DNA of 64,000 nt. Origin: Callipepla californica brunnescens. Its lineage: Eukaryota; Chordata; Aves; Galliformes; Odontophoridae. The stretch is taken from assembly GCA_023055505.1 (NCBI GenBank), contig JALIRH010000062.1, forward strand, positions 1,739,115-1,803,114. Direction: 5' to 3'. Positions 12,601-25,491 of this stretch are shown here, piece after piece; position 1 is the first letter of the stretch, and each line of letters opens with the position of its first letter. The notes below the pieces were generated by a model. It saw only the letters and a list, made by a program, of their open reading frames with translations. It ran no database searches and was not told the origin of the DNA. A program made the position numbers and the translations under genes.

Positions 12601-15600
12601 TTGTCATTCACACAATGACAGATGGTGGTATCAAGAACATACAGTGGCCTCTCAACCTAAAAGTAAATGGGAAGACCTCTTAGGGGATGTACTTTAATTA
12701 GAAAAGATTTATCTTAAATATGTAGGCAAACTATTACCGGTATCTCCAGGCACTATACAGAATAAAATTTGTGCAAATAATTCCAAATAAAACTAAGAAA
12801 ATAAAAAATCGAGCTATGTAACTGAATGAGCTGAGGATTTACAAATACTCAGTGTTAAAACTGTTCAAAATTACATTTATCAACTGTTTACAAACAACAT
12901 ACTAAAAAGCATTGTTCAGTGAGAACTGTTATGACATTTCAAGAGATTTGCAACTTCAGAATTCATATTTAACTGTATCTATATTATGATGCATTTTACT
13001 CAAATTTTTGTTGATTTCAGGAATTTCAAAACAGAGCATTATATTCACTTCAGTGACTGAAGAAAAATGTTATGAATAATTATCACTTGTGGCACAGATG
13101 AAAATGTGAAAGTAGAAACAGAAAATCCCTCATTCTAGCCATTCAAAAAACTTAAAAAGAGTGAGCTTCAACTTCAAACAAATATACGTGCTCACAGAGC
13201 ATACATTAATGTCACATAAAACAGGAAAACAGACCAATTTGGTAGTGATCTTGGACGATGAATCTCTCTACATGACCAGTGTAAGAACTGGTTGAATTGG
13301 TTTGCCAGGTGTGTAGGAAAGAGTGTTAGGCAGAAAAGACAAGGAGAAAGTTGAAATACAGTATTGTAACTTTAAATTATATTTGTAGATTATTGCTTAA
13401 ATTCAAAAAAACAAAGAAGTAGGCATTTTCCCTAAAACGTTTCAAGGGTTCACAAAGGTTTCTTCTGTGATAATTTTCACTAGGAATGAAAACCACATTT
13501 TTTGTCTTTAAGCAGTACTCAGCTTAAGCACTATCAGAAAATAAAATATTCCTTGTATTCATGGACTAACAGTTATCTCTATATGTACATCTTCTCATTA
13601 ATTTTTCTACAAAAATTAATGCAAATATGAACCGGACAGTGTTGCCCCCATTAGAACGGGAAATGTGAGCTCTGAAAGTAGATAGAAAAAGCAGCAATGT
13701 GTCTGTTTTAGTTGTGTATCTGAGAGGCAGGTGTAGAATGACCAGGTCTCTTGAAGGGGAGGGTGAGTTACAGAATGAGTATGGAACAGTGGAGGGCATG
13801 CAGGTTGCACTGCCTGTTCAACAGCCCTGAGAGGAGCTTGAACATGCACCAGCATTCACACAGCACTGCATACTCATGGTATTAGGCATTTTACAATCAG
13901 TAAAGCATGCATTAGGGTAAGATCTGTAGTAGTGCTATTTCAGGTAGTAAAATACTTTAAAAAGTATTTCATGGTCATTCTTGTCCCCTCCTATCTAAAC
14001 AGCCTTTTGATAATGAATATGAGATGTCTTAAATTTTGCATCAATTTTTCATTCTTTGTTGCTGTTGTTTATGTTGGTTTTGTTTTTTATTTTTCCACGG
14101 TTCGTGACTTTCAGTTCATAACAGTGAGAGCTTCCTTTTGTACAAACATATTTTCATTCAACTATGGAAGCAGGAGTGTTCTCTGGAGAATAAACTCTAA
14201 GTGGCTTAAGTTCTAACTTGTCATCATGGAGCATGTAGGGAGGATAAGAGAAAAGAAAGTGACAAAGCATGTCACCACAGGCTCTGAGAACAGAATCTGG
14301 ATTTCCTGAGTGCCTTATCTGTACCCCTCTTAAATCCAGATAATCCTTTCTGTGAACAAGAATTCATAAGGTATTTTGGCTGAGGAAAACCCAACTAAAG
14401 TTAGTAGGAGGACTTCCAAACTGCATGTATTTACCATTTTTCAAATACTAGAAGTCCAAATTAAATATTAATTTTGAAATACGGACATTGATCTTGTAAA
14501 CACTTATTGTTAATGCAGAGCATTCATGCTATGGAAGTTAGTGAAGAAAACTACATGTTTAGGCATTAGCAGAATCAGAACATTTTTATTTGCCAGTAGG
14601 TAAGCATGTTAGATTAAACAAAGGTGGGTTTTTAAGTAGTTTCTTTATTAAGTCTTAGAGGTCATCTTGGTGGCAATTTGTTATTAGTATCATTTATATA
14701 TATATTATTAAACATGTGAGTTATCTGGAATTGCCACTTTCTATGAAACTTTATAGCAAGCCTCTAAGTTGCAGTTGCTGTTTTCTTTTTTGATGGCTTG
14801 AAAAGTCAGAAACTCTTTTTTTTTCTCCTTCAGATTTCCTGAAACATAAGATATTTGCAATAGGAGTGTAAGTGGAAGCCTTTCCTAAAGACATTTGTAT
14901 TATTCCCTTGCTCTGGGAAAGTAAACTGTCTTATTTCCAGTATTTGCTGAATGTAATCCTTTTAAGTAAGAACATCTACAAGATCGGAACACCAAATGCT
15001 TATATAATTTGATGCAAATTGTATGATGCAAGACATCTGTCTGTAACTAGTTGACCCCTGGGGGTCATTCCTTGAAGTATGTAGAGTTTTGTTTTACAGT
15101 TGTAGTTTTCTTTCTTGATCTGTCAAGTATTGGAAAAATATATAAAAAAATATATAAAATTGCTCATTAATCACTAACTGAAAACACAAAATAACGTAGC
15201 AGAAAAAAGCAAGCAAGCAATTAGTCAGAATTACGTATTGAAAGACTGAAGACTGTTTACTAGTGTTGTATGAGTCTGATGGTTCACTTACACCTTTTGT
15301 GTTTGTACTATGTTTAGAGTGAAGAAAAATTTAATAGACAAGAAAAATATCAAAAAGAAACAAGCTGATGTTGCAAAGCTTCTCTTTCTGATTTCTTTCT
15401 ATATCTTTGTGTAGTAAGCTATCATGGCATTCTGTGCTTTCACTTTAGCATTCCTGCATTATCTAATGTGTGTTTTGCTGAATATTACGTTGCTGTTATT
15501 GCTGTGGATATTGTTAAAAAGAGAATGTTTCATTTAAAAAGTTCATTTCTAGGAGCCCCAGCTTGCATATTTGACTAGAAACCATTTGCATATATACAAT

Positions 15601-18563
15601 ATACAAGTACTTATTTGATATTTATAACATCCCTCCTCTTTTGTACTTAAACAAACATGTAGAATATCATCAATGACAAGTATGCAGTACTCAGCTGCAT
15701 ACTAACATCATGTGAATGGCTTCTTCATAGTGAAAAACAGAGCAAAATAAAATATCAGCAGCAAAATTTAGTCTACTTTTTCATCCTCAGCATAACAGGC
15801 ATTAAGATTTATTGGGTGTCACAAAATTGGTATTTTGTAGGTCTTTTTCATGAAGTTCCATAAGATTCCCACCACGTAAAACAGGACTTTGAAGATACAC
15901 ATGGAAAATTTTGCATCTCAGAAGAATAATAGAATAACTTGACCTATAAATCAGCAGCAAATTCAGGGTGTAACCACCTACAGAGGTTTATCACTTGTAT
16001 ACATAAAATATGGACAAGGTTATAGTACTGTAACTGTAGGTTTTTCAGCGTTTCTCAATAAAATACCTGTTCAAAATTTAATGCAACATAATTCAATAAA
16101 TTTTGTAACAAAGATAACTGAAACCATTTAAACCTATTTGTATTTAGCCAGCTTGCCAGTCAAATGCTTCCCAACTTTATTACCTTATTGGCTTTTCTGT
16201 AGGTTACACAAAGAAAATGTTTGAATTGTGCTGAGATAATGACAAAACGTGGACTATTAAGGACCACAGAGATAGAGCAGATTCCAGTGTCTTAATGCCA
16301 AAATAGACAATCTGACAGGCACCATTTAATTTAATATGAGTGAATCTGTACAAATACTGAAAGCTAGTAACAATGTTTTTTCTATTTTCTTCTACCTCTG
16401 GATTTGAACAATTGGGAAAATGAGCCCTCCAAAGGAGTAAAGGTCATAGATACTGCTGTCATACAAATCAGTTGGAATGAAGTTTCTCTAACTTACTTTC
16501 TCAAAGACCATATTATATTGCTTTTATACAAACAAAACCAAGTGCACCCACAGATATTCAAAATCATTTTTATCTCACTGGATGAAGAAAAGAGAAGTAT
16601 GAGTAATGTTAATGGGTTAAACTGTGTATTAAACCTGTATTCTAGACAGAACCGATGGATCTCTTTCTGATAACCACAATAGTGTGTCTAGGCACTACAG
16701 GGATACAGACTAAAATGAGACAAGACTGACGTTCAGGTTGACTCCAGCATGTTTGAAGTGACCTAATCTGTGAGACAGCCATCACAGAGTCATGTAAGTG
16801 TGATACGAACTTTAGCTTAAGCTTCATTGTTTTTACATTTGAAGTAAAATGGAAAATATATAAAAAGACACTGTAGATATAGAAGGTGGAGAAAAATTAT
16901 TGTGTTAAAGAAAACTTCAGCGGACAGTTAACCTACATTTTTTTCTATAAATGGAGGAACGTTATCATTTGGAAGTGTTACATAATTGCCATCCAACCAT
17001 GTTCCAATATTTTTAATCAAAGTGCTTAGCTCATATCCTTAACATTCACTGACAGGATTTTCAGTAGATGAACTTACAGCAGTATTAAACATCAGCCGTA
17101 ATGAAGTGAGATTCCAGAATTAAGGCTAAAATATAACCCTACATTTAACTCTGAATGTGTAGGAAGTGACTGATTAGTTCTAATATATTTACTCTCATTT
17201 TAACCCTGAATTTTCATTTAGATGAATGAGTGTACTTCTCTTATCATTTGATTTTTGTACTTTCTTAGGAGCATTACAGTGATGACATTTAGCCAGTGTT
17301 TTTAAATTACCTTTGTAGACCAAGAGCTCCATGATCTTCGGTCACTTTTAATTATAATACATTTTTCTGGCAGTGTCCTGTATCAATTGATAAGGAGTTA
17401 GACTGTGAGCTCTTACTAAGTTTACTGATTTTGTTTAGCACAGAGGAATTTAAGAATTAAATGTTGCTTTAAAGACAAAACATATAAATAGATAAAAGTG
17501 AAGAAGAGAGAAGACAGGCATGTGCTCTATAGTTCTTCATATCTCCTTTTTACGCTGCTGGAAAAAAATATTGCCCAAATTCCTTCTGTCCTAGAATTTT
17601 AAGTAAATAAATAGTTTTCAAACTTTCACCACTCAGGTGGACACAACTCCCTACTGTTAAGCCATACACAGATACTGTGTTCCTAGCCTGTCTTTTCATT
17701 TTGCTTGTGTCTTTCTCCACGTTTTCTAATTGCTTTCCTGGTCTTATCTGCCCAGTTCAATGCTCATAATGTATTCTGATTACACAATAAATTCCATTGC
17801 CTTTTTTTCCCTTTTGCAATTTCCAATGTCCATAACTTTGGTCTGTTTTCAAATTCATAACTGCATTGACTTTGAACATCCCTTTTTCACACAAAAATTG
17901 TACAATGTGTGCATTATATTTTACAACTCCTAATCAGGTTGCAGTATGAATGCTTGAATGTAGATGGCAAATGTAGTTCTGAAGAGGATGCTACTAGCGT
18001 AGCACTTACATTTCTCATTTCAGATGTGAATTATCAGTTAAGTTTCTGGGAAGTAAATCAAATCGGTTTTTTGTTTTGTTTTGTTTTGGTTTTTTTTTTT
18101 ATGTGTGGTATGATAGTAAAACCTTTTAGATATTGTAGCACTGCTGTATTTAAATCAGTCATTCTCTGATCAGAGTCTCTAACCAAAATCCCTTAACATT
18201 TTGAACCAGTACAACTGTGATGAAAGTGAAATACTGTTCTTTCAGAGTAGTTATTGTTTCATACAGTGCTTGTCTTCTAGTTTTGCAGTATCTCTCCTTA
18301 GGAAATGATCTTTTTTTTCAGATGGTCTCTTTGAATATGACAAAATCTCCAACTATTCAGAGTTAGAATTAGACATTTCAAGTGTAGCTGACAACAATGA
18401 TCATCTTCTTTCTAACTCAACCATTGGTTAAACTATATCTTCAGAGTTCAGCCGCAGCATGTTTTAGCAGAAGGTTGACAGGCCAAAACTACTTACAATG
18501 ATGATGTAGCACTATCCAAACTGACAGCACTAGACAAACTATATCAGAAAAAAAAAAAAAAAA

Positions 18564-18596
<33 letters not shown>

Positions 18597-20237
18597 AGGA
18601 AGCACAGTCACGTTTGGCCTGCTTTTCCATACTTAAAATGATAAAAAATTTTGCATTTTTCAAAAAGCATTTCAGAATGTTTTAATAGCAATTGGGAATA
18701 CGTTGATCCAAAACACAGGCTATAGTATAGTATTTAGGGAAATACACCACCGACAACTTCATGCATGTTACACCAGGTTCTAGGAACAACTTTGCCATCA
18801 AAGCGGAAGTTGTATCTAGAATAGAGAACATTTTCAGGTAAGAGAATGTCATATTAAATTGTAGGAAACAATGTAGGTAAAGGCAGTGTAAATAATTTGG
18901 GACATAGAATTACAGCCAGAAGAGTATTCTGTGTAAGACCCTAAGCATACCTGAATAGCTGTTTGAGGTGGTGGCTAGATGATGCTGTATGCACACTTCA
19001 CAGAAATCAAAATAGTTGAAACATACAGATGTTTTTCACAATCTTAAATATGGCAATGACTATATCATACTTATTTTTTCTTTATCTTCTACAATGCAAG
19101 TTATGAAAATATTCTCTTTGTTGCCTGTTGGATCCATTTGAAAACATTAACCAGCAACATCAGATAAGACACTGCAAATATGGGTTACATTGGAAACAAT
19201 AAAGGGTCTTTATGCAAACTGATACTTTAAATATGTGTTTAAAGAATACAAAAGATTTAGTCTCACTATTGTATTAGAGGGTGTTTTTTAAATTCTTTTT
19301 TCCTTGCCCTTTGCAAGGCAAAAATCACTTAAACAAGATATTTCTCATCTATAAAGGTTTCTAAGTGAAACATTACCTCAGTAAAGTTCTAATTGCACAT
19401 TTAGACTACTTTATACTCAAGGAGAGCCTTAAGCCCTGCTACATGTGCTACACTGCACAGCTGATTTCGGAAAGGTTTGCTAAAATTCTACATAAATACT
19501 CCAGGGTGGTTAAATATGTCTGACAATAACTTGCAGGGCTATTGTTAGTTGAAAAATAACAGAAAAGAGATTGTCAAGATGAGCTAGATTTACTTCAGAA
19601 AAAAATTAAAGTTACCTTTTTTATAAGGTAAAGAAATTCTGTTTTAAAAGTTACTGAAAAATAAAATCAAAATAAGACATCATTTTTTTCACATATTTGT
19701 CAAGTTTCTACAGGTAAAAGTCCATATACAGCACTGAAAATAATGACAATCAACTATTTTAGTCACTGCATTCAGTATTTTAAGTAAAAATAATAAAAAT
19801 CTAGCACTTGTGCCTAAATCACTTTGCACATTTTCATATAGAAGTTTCACTTCTATATAAAAGAGATCTACTTCAAAGCTCATTAAAAAATTCCAAATAA
19901 AACTGATGTCACATGGCATCTCTCTTCAACCATGTATTTTAATATTATATTAATTGTATTTTAAATAAAATATATTTAATTGTAAATGTAAGTTATTTTG
20001 TATATTTTATAACTGTTTATGTGTTACAGTAACACTCATTTTAATGTTCCATCTTTGGGCTTATGTTAGTGAAAGAAATAAAGAGTACCTAGTAGATGGA
20101 TTTATTGGTAACATTTAATATTTAAATGTTTATGAATACATAGTACTTAAACCAAGCCTACCATTTTCACTGTAATTTATAGTGTATATATTATTAGTTT
20201 GTATTAGTATACTAGAAAGGACAAAAAAATGCAGATG
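9651..20237. other. Unique AT-rich DNA, about 10.6 kb
   Basis: I recognise no gene, RNA gene or interspersed repeat in this long stretch. It contains T-runs near 9789-9805, a (TTTG)n-like run at 11571-11597, a short (TA)n near 14696-14706 and the composite microsatellite at 18548. Frames of 60-94 codons (for example 13932-14216 plus and 16404-16670 plus) lack recognisable motifs and are most simply chance in AT-rich DNA. Old, highly diverged repeats or conserved non-coding elements could be hidden here. Confidence 0.55.
18548..18596 (+). repeat. Compound microsatellite A19-(CAA)10
   Basis: A run of about 19 A is followed directly by ten perfect CAA units. This arrangement often grows from the poly(A) tail of a retrocopy, but I see no recognisable retroelement body beside it. 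It should be length-polymorphic. Confidence 0.95.
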
Positions 20238-20239
20238 TA

Positions 20240-20774
20240 TGAGGGCTGCTTTGAAAGTAATGCATCCTCTTTTACAGAATTAGCCAATAATTTCAAAGGC
20301 TTGTGCTGGTGACATGGCAGTAGAGGCTGAACCTCCAGTATTTTATTATGTTTGTTGCTGCATGACAGATCACAGAAGAGGGGCAGTCTGACTAAATGAC
20401 ATCAGACATGGATGTGTACAGGAAAAAATGTGTGTAGTTTTATTCCTCCTTTTAGGAAAAGTCAAACCGATTAATATTTGTTGATTCTTAGTAAGCATTT
20501 ATAGAGTTAACAGTAGAATTGCGCATAGTGAGGTGGATGGTGTGTTTCAGCAACATCCAGGTTCTTGTTCACTGCAAAGAAAATATGTAGCTAGTGATAG
20601 TGAATATGCTGAAAAATAGTATTTTCTAGCAGAGAATTTTCTCTATCTAACAGTGTTATTGTGTTTTTCATATCTTTGCTGCACTAGATGATCTCTGGAG
20701 GTCCCTTCCAACCCCTATGATCTGTTGTTTCCCCATAGATAAAAATGCCTCCACGTTACTTATGGAGCAACCGT
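20240..20774 (+). mobile_element. Galluhop-type mariner relic, internally deleted
   Basis: The left end (gagggctgctttgaaagtaa) and the right end (ttacttatggagcaacc) match the terminal inverted repeats of the chicken mariner Galluhop, as I remember it. The element lies between TA dinucleotides (20238-20239 and 20775-20776), as expected for mariner. Internal blocks are also recognisable: 'ggtgacatggcagtagaggc', 'agaggggcagtctgac', and near the right end 'gctgaaaaatagtattttct'. The full family element is about 1.2 kb. Here the middle, including most of the transposase, is gone, leaving about 490 bp plus a 45-bp CR1 tip inserted near the right end. No transposase frame survives, so the copy is inactive. 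Confidence 0.85.
20682..20726 (+). repeat. CR1 3' tip inserted in the mariner
   Basis: This 45-bp block contains 'gatgatctctggaggtcc' and 'cttccaacccctatgatct', the extreme 3' end of CR1. Mariner sequence is recognisable on both sides, so this is a severely 5'-truncated CR1 insertion into the older mariner. Confidence 0.8.
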
Positions 20775-20776
20775 TA

Positions 20777-23700
20777 TATTTTTTTTTTTTCAGTCCTTTA
20801 TTATAGCAATTCCTTTTTCTATTCTTGTTCTGATTTTAAAAAACTTATTTTTGAAGTTCTTGCTTAGAATCAAAGTCTTAGTAGTTAATCGCAACAGGTA
20901 AAACAAGAGAAAAGTATGAAAAGATAATCTGTTTTGTTCCATTAACATAGTAAGAACCACCCTACAGAATGTATGCAGTGAGCTGGTACATTAAGCTCTT
21001 GGTCTCATTTGTCTGTAGTCTGTAACATAACTGTTCCTCTTGATTTGATTTTAGAAAGTTTACTGCATATTGGTGAATATAGAATCATCCATCACATGGA
21101 TATGTCATAACAACTCAGGAAAAAAAACGTACTTGTTCAGAACAGGAGGTTCGGTCAGAATGGCACTTTGCTTTGGACCTATGAAAAGAATTTGCTGATG
21201 AGACTCATGCATTTTACATGAATAGGTACTTGCAGGAATGATACACTAAATTTTTTTTTCTTTTATCATCTACTCCTTTTTCAGATACATCAAGACAGTC
21301 ATTTGATGATTTAATGTTTTAAACATTATTTGCTCAGGAGTCATTTTATGTGGCCTTTAGAGCCTGAGAAGAAACTGAAAATGGTGGGATTCTCAAAGAA
21401 ACAAGTTTGGTGACCTAATTTGGCCTTTCTTCTCTTGCAGTGTCACAGTTCTCTGCTCTCTCAGGACACAAGATATGCAGAATTGCCAATAGCAGTAGCA
21501 CTTTTTAAAAATCATAGATATCTGAAATTTCCTTACAAAGCACCTTAGAATGAAAAAAGGCAAATAAGAAACAAATCTAGGATACTTAGATTATTAAGAT
21601 GTTAGTAGTAATGATACTTGGAGAACATAGAAGCCATCAAAATTTTTATTTAAACGTGTTTTTACACCTCCATCAAGCCCCAAAGTATTATGTAAGGGTA
21701 GCATCATGTTTTCAAACCACAAAAGAAGTTTGACTCTTAGCATGTGCACTTACATTTTTATGCTAGATGACCCTGTGTTCTATAATCATATCTCTATGCA
21801 TGCACAGGCACTAATACCTTGCTCAGTAACAAATGCTATTAGTGCTCCTTAAACTTGTTCTAATAAGGCTAACTACACAGTTACAAAAGCATCCCCCTTT
21901 GTTCAAGTTATTTTCTGTGTACTAGAGAAAATTCACTGAAAATTATGTATAAAAGCTGAAAATGACATGCATTTTCTGAAGTTTTAGTCAAGAACTGAAA
22001 CAAAAACTATATCCCATTATTCCATTGCCAAATCCCACTTTTGTCTTTTGCTCTGAGATACTTCATGGCCTCTCCACCTCAAGCAGCAGGGTTGAAACCT
22101 TTGTAGGGGTTCTTAGTTACACTATTGCCGTTGTCTAAGCGTTACTACTGTAAACCTTGTTTGTCACTGAATATGGATTAAGCTACTGAAATTCAGCTGT
22201 GCTGTTCACTATATAAACCAGTAAAACTGACTCCTCCCTTTTGAAAAACAGTTGTGTCTATTTAACATCCTAGAAGTCTCCTTCCAATTTTATTGAGGCA
22301 CTATATATATACATATATATATATTTATATTTATATTATTTTTTTTGTAATATGCAGTATATAATGTATTGTTATTTACAGTTTTAAAGGCTTAACTAGC
22401 ATTAAGAAATCTATTTTAAACTGCTGTGAATAAAAGATAGAGCTGTAAAAGTTAGTAGGTTGCTCTACTTTTGCTTTATGTTAATACATGTTTATACTGC
22501 AGCAGGCACAGTGAATTATATTTGTAGCCCACTTTTAGCTACTCACTTGTGTGGTGGTTCTACAGCTTCTTTATTTATTTTTTTTGTACACATAGTTGGT
22601 GCTTCCACAGTGTGTTGGTGACACACTTTTTATACGGTATTAAAACATAGCTCTGATGGCAAAGCATTATCCTGCTTCTTCTTGTCACATTAGTAGAATC
22701 TTACTTGTCAAGAGATGGGCTCATTATTATACAATAATGTGATTGAGAACAACAGCTGTGCATTACTTTAAAAAACCTCCACATGTTAGTGTGACACAGA
22801 GCTCAAGAAAGTTTAGCACTGTACAGTCTTGGATTCTTCACCAGTTATGCTGGGTGATCTGTGGCTTGCCAACACAATTTATCATTCGCGGTTTTCCTGC
22901 CTGAAAAAGTCCTAAAATCTTTAAGAAGTAATGAAAAGCAGGCAGATTGCTTCTGGTCACTGCTTAATCAGGGGTCATTTCAGTTTGTCTATTGCCATAC
23001 TGGCTTTACTGATAATGCATTACACAGAAGAGGTGCTGCATAAATCCTTTTCCAGTCCCTAGGAAATTTGTATCAGCCTGTCAGATGCCACCACCACACT
23101 AGTTTGTGTATTCCCTAGCTTCTCTTGACATCTCTAAAACAAAGGGCAGCTAAGAACATGTTGCATTACATTTTCCCCTATGTGCAAGCCAGTTCCAAAA
23201 CTGCCCTCTTTTTTTTTTTTTTCTGAGCAGCTATCCAGGAGACATCTATGTACAGCTATGATAAACCATATGCTTTCTGGAACCTTCTGCACACATATGA
23301 AAAAACCACATACACGATAGATATGTTGATTAGGCAGAGGAAGACTGGATCGTGTATCCTTCCCTACCACTACCAAAAATGTTTATTGAGAAAGGGTAGG
23401 CAATGTGGATATGTTTACACCACAGTGAGCATTTCTGTAGGGAGTTAAAAAAGATGAGGCAAACAGTAATTAATTAAAATGCATACCAGCTCATAAAAAT
23501 ACGTTTCTCTTCCTGAAAATTAGATCACAATGGTCTAGCAGTATTCGAGCATCTGATACTGTAAAATCAAAATATTGTAGCTTTGAAAGTTCACTGTATC
23601 GTGAAATATATTAACGTACAGATACAGGAAAAATCATTAAAAATTCTGCATCAGTGCCTGTTAATGACATAAATAATCAACAGAAAAAATCAGCTTGCTA

Positions 23701-24650
23701 CAGCACATTGAAAATGGCAAGACTGCAGCTGTTATGTGCAAAATGAAGGGAAGATATTCTGTACCCCCCACACTTTCATAGTGTTTCTCTAATTTCTCTT
23801 CATCACAATCTTTAAAGTGTCACATAATGCATTTTCAGTAAAAACACAGAAAAAATATTTTTCTACGTTAGCGTAAAAATTCTATCTAAACATCTACCTC
23901 AGTGCTCTATTTTAACATAGGAATAACTTGGATTGCTGAAGTCTCAAGCTTACGGATGTTTACATGCATGCTTTACTGATGTTAAAACATGGCTACAAAT
24001 ATTTGTCAAGCCCATTAATCACTGCAGCATTGGGATTTTATTTAGAGAATGCTTTAAGAAAATTGAAAATTTTGAGGAAACAAATTATGGATATCTCATA
24101 CATTTAAAAAAAAAAAAAGGCAGAACAGAAGAGTACCTCAGTATCTTTTATAATTAAGATTTCTGTAGTTGATCAACTTGCTACAACAGCGATCCTGGAC
24201 AGCATAGAAATACAGCTCTGTGGGGAAACAATGAAACTAGATGAGGTCAGAAAAGCTATTTTCTGGTGAATCTCATCTTTATTTCATTGCTTATCCATCC
24301 TCTTGATGCATGATGATGCATCATGTCCCAGTTCTTTTCTAAAATGTCATTAAGAAGCATTTATGTGAAGCTTTGAAAATGCAAAAAAAACTTTTATATA
24401 GCTAATGTATTATTGTAAAAATGTTCTATACATTTTGCATGTTACTCATTATGATACGGAAGCAATGTAAATAAATGCATTTGAATTTCATATCAAAGTA
24501 ATCATGCTCACCTGCAATATGAAATCAGTGATGTGCAACTTATTACTGCATTTTGCAAATGAAATATATTTTGCACCAATAGCTGAATCATGATATCTAA
24601 ATCATTAATAGTAATTGTGTAATAGCTGTAGATTTTTCTTCAGTAGTAGT
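20777..24650. other. Unique AT-rich intergenic DNA
   Basis: No gene or interspersed repeat is recognised. There is a T-run at about 20779-20790, a (TA)n-rich region around 22302-22340 and a T-run near 23210-23222. The plus-strand 60-codon frame at 22861-23043 and its neighbours show no known motif. Confidence 0.55.
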
Positions 24651-25010
24651 GGTCATCTACTCTAAACCTCCTCTGGCACATCTCTGTTCTGTTCCCATGC
24701 ATTATGGCATTGGTGACCAGGGAGAAAAGATTAGCACCTTCCTCTCCATTTCCTCTCCCCAGGAAGTTGTAGAGAACAATGAGCTGGTCTCTCAGCATCC
24801 TCTTCAGCAAACTAGAGAACCAAAGTGACCTCTTCCTCTGCTAATAAGATACATACTGGTCCTTTTGTCAATTTTGTTGCTATTCTCTGGATGCTTTCAA
24901 GAACCTTAACATAGTTTTAAAATATAGAAACCAGAAATGTGCTTAATATTCAAGCTGAAGCTGCATTAGTACCAAGTATAGCAGGAGCTAAATGCATTGA
25001 ATCTTTCTGA
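24651..25010 (-). repeat. CR1 LINE fragment, internal and 3' region
   Basis: The plus strand reads as reverse-complement CR1: 'ttagcaccttcctctccatt', then 'aggaagttgtagagaacaat' and 'ctcttcagcaaactagagaa'. It fades after about 25010. It is diverged and non-coding. A 22-base T-run follows near 25129-25150. Confidence 0.75.
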
Positions 25011-25289
25011 AAAAGAAGGAAAGATTATACACACATTTCTTCATCCTTATATATTGTTCCAGGCTGGAAGCAATCTGAATCATAACAGATTTGGTCTGCA
25101 ACTATTTAAGAATTAACTTTTCAATTACTTTTTTTTTTTTTTTTTTTTTAACAAATATTTATTAAATCTGAGGCAAACTTGCTATTCAGTGGTGACAATT
25201 TCCTGTCTTTGTAGGAAAGTGTTGTAAAGCATGATGTACTTTCACCTGTTTTTTAAAGAAAAACAACAACAAGAAGAACCGAGGAAAAT

Positions 25290-25491
25290 TTTTTGAGGAA
25301 AGATTTTTTCTCTGAAAGAGTGGTCAGGCACTGGAATGGCCTGCCTACGGAGGCCATTCCTAGCACTGTTCAAGGAGCATTTAGACGAGGTGCTAAGGGA
25401 TTTGATTTAGTAGCTTAGTGGGTAGGGAAGGTGGTAGGAGGATGGTTGGACTAGATGATCTTGTAGGCCCTTTCAAACCTAATGTTTCTAG
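25290..25491 (+). repeat. CR1 LINE fragment, 3' end
   Basis: Plus-strand CR1 3' UTR: 'gtggtcaggcactggaatgg', then 'ggttggactagatgatcttg' and a degenerate tail. Together with the minus-strand fragment at 24651-25010 it forms a head-to-head pair about 280 bp apart. Confidence 0.88.

Noticed and set aside
24305..24325. Palindrome ATGATGCATCAT
   Set aside because: A 12-bp palindrome is expected by chance in 64 kb and has no context suggesting a site.
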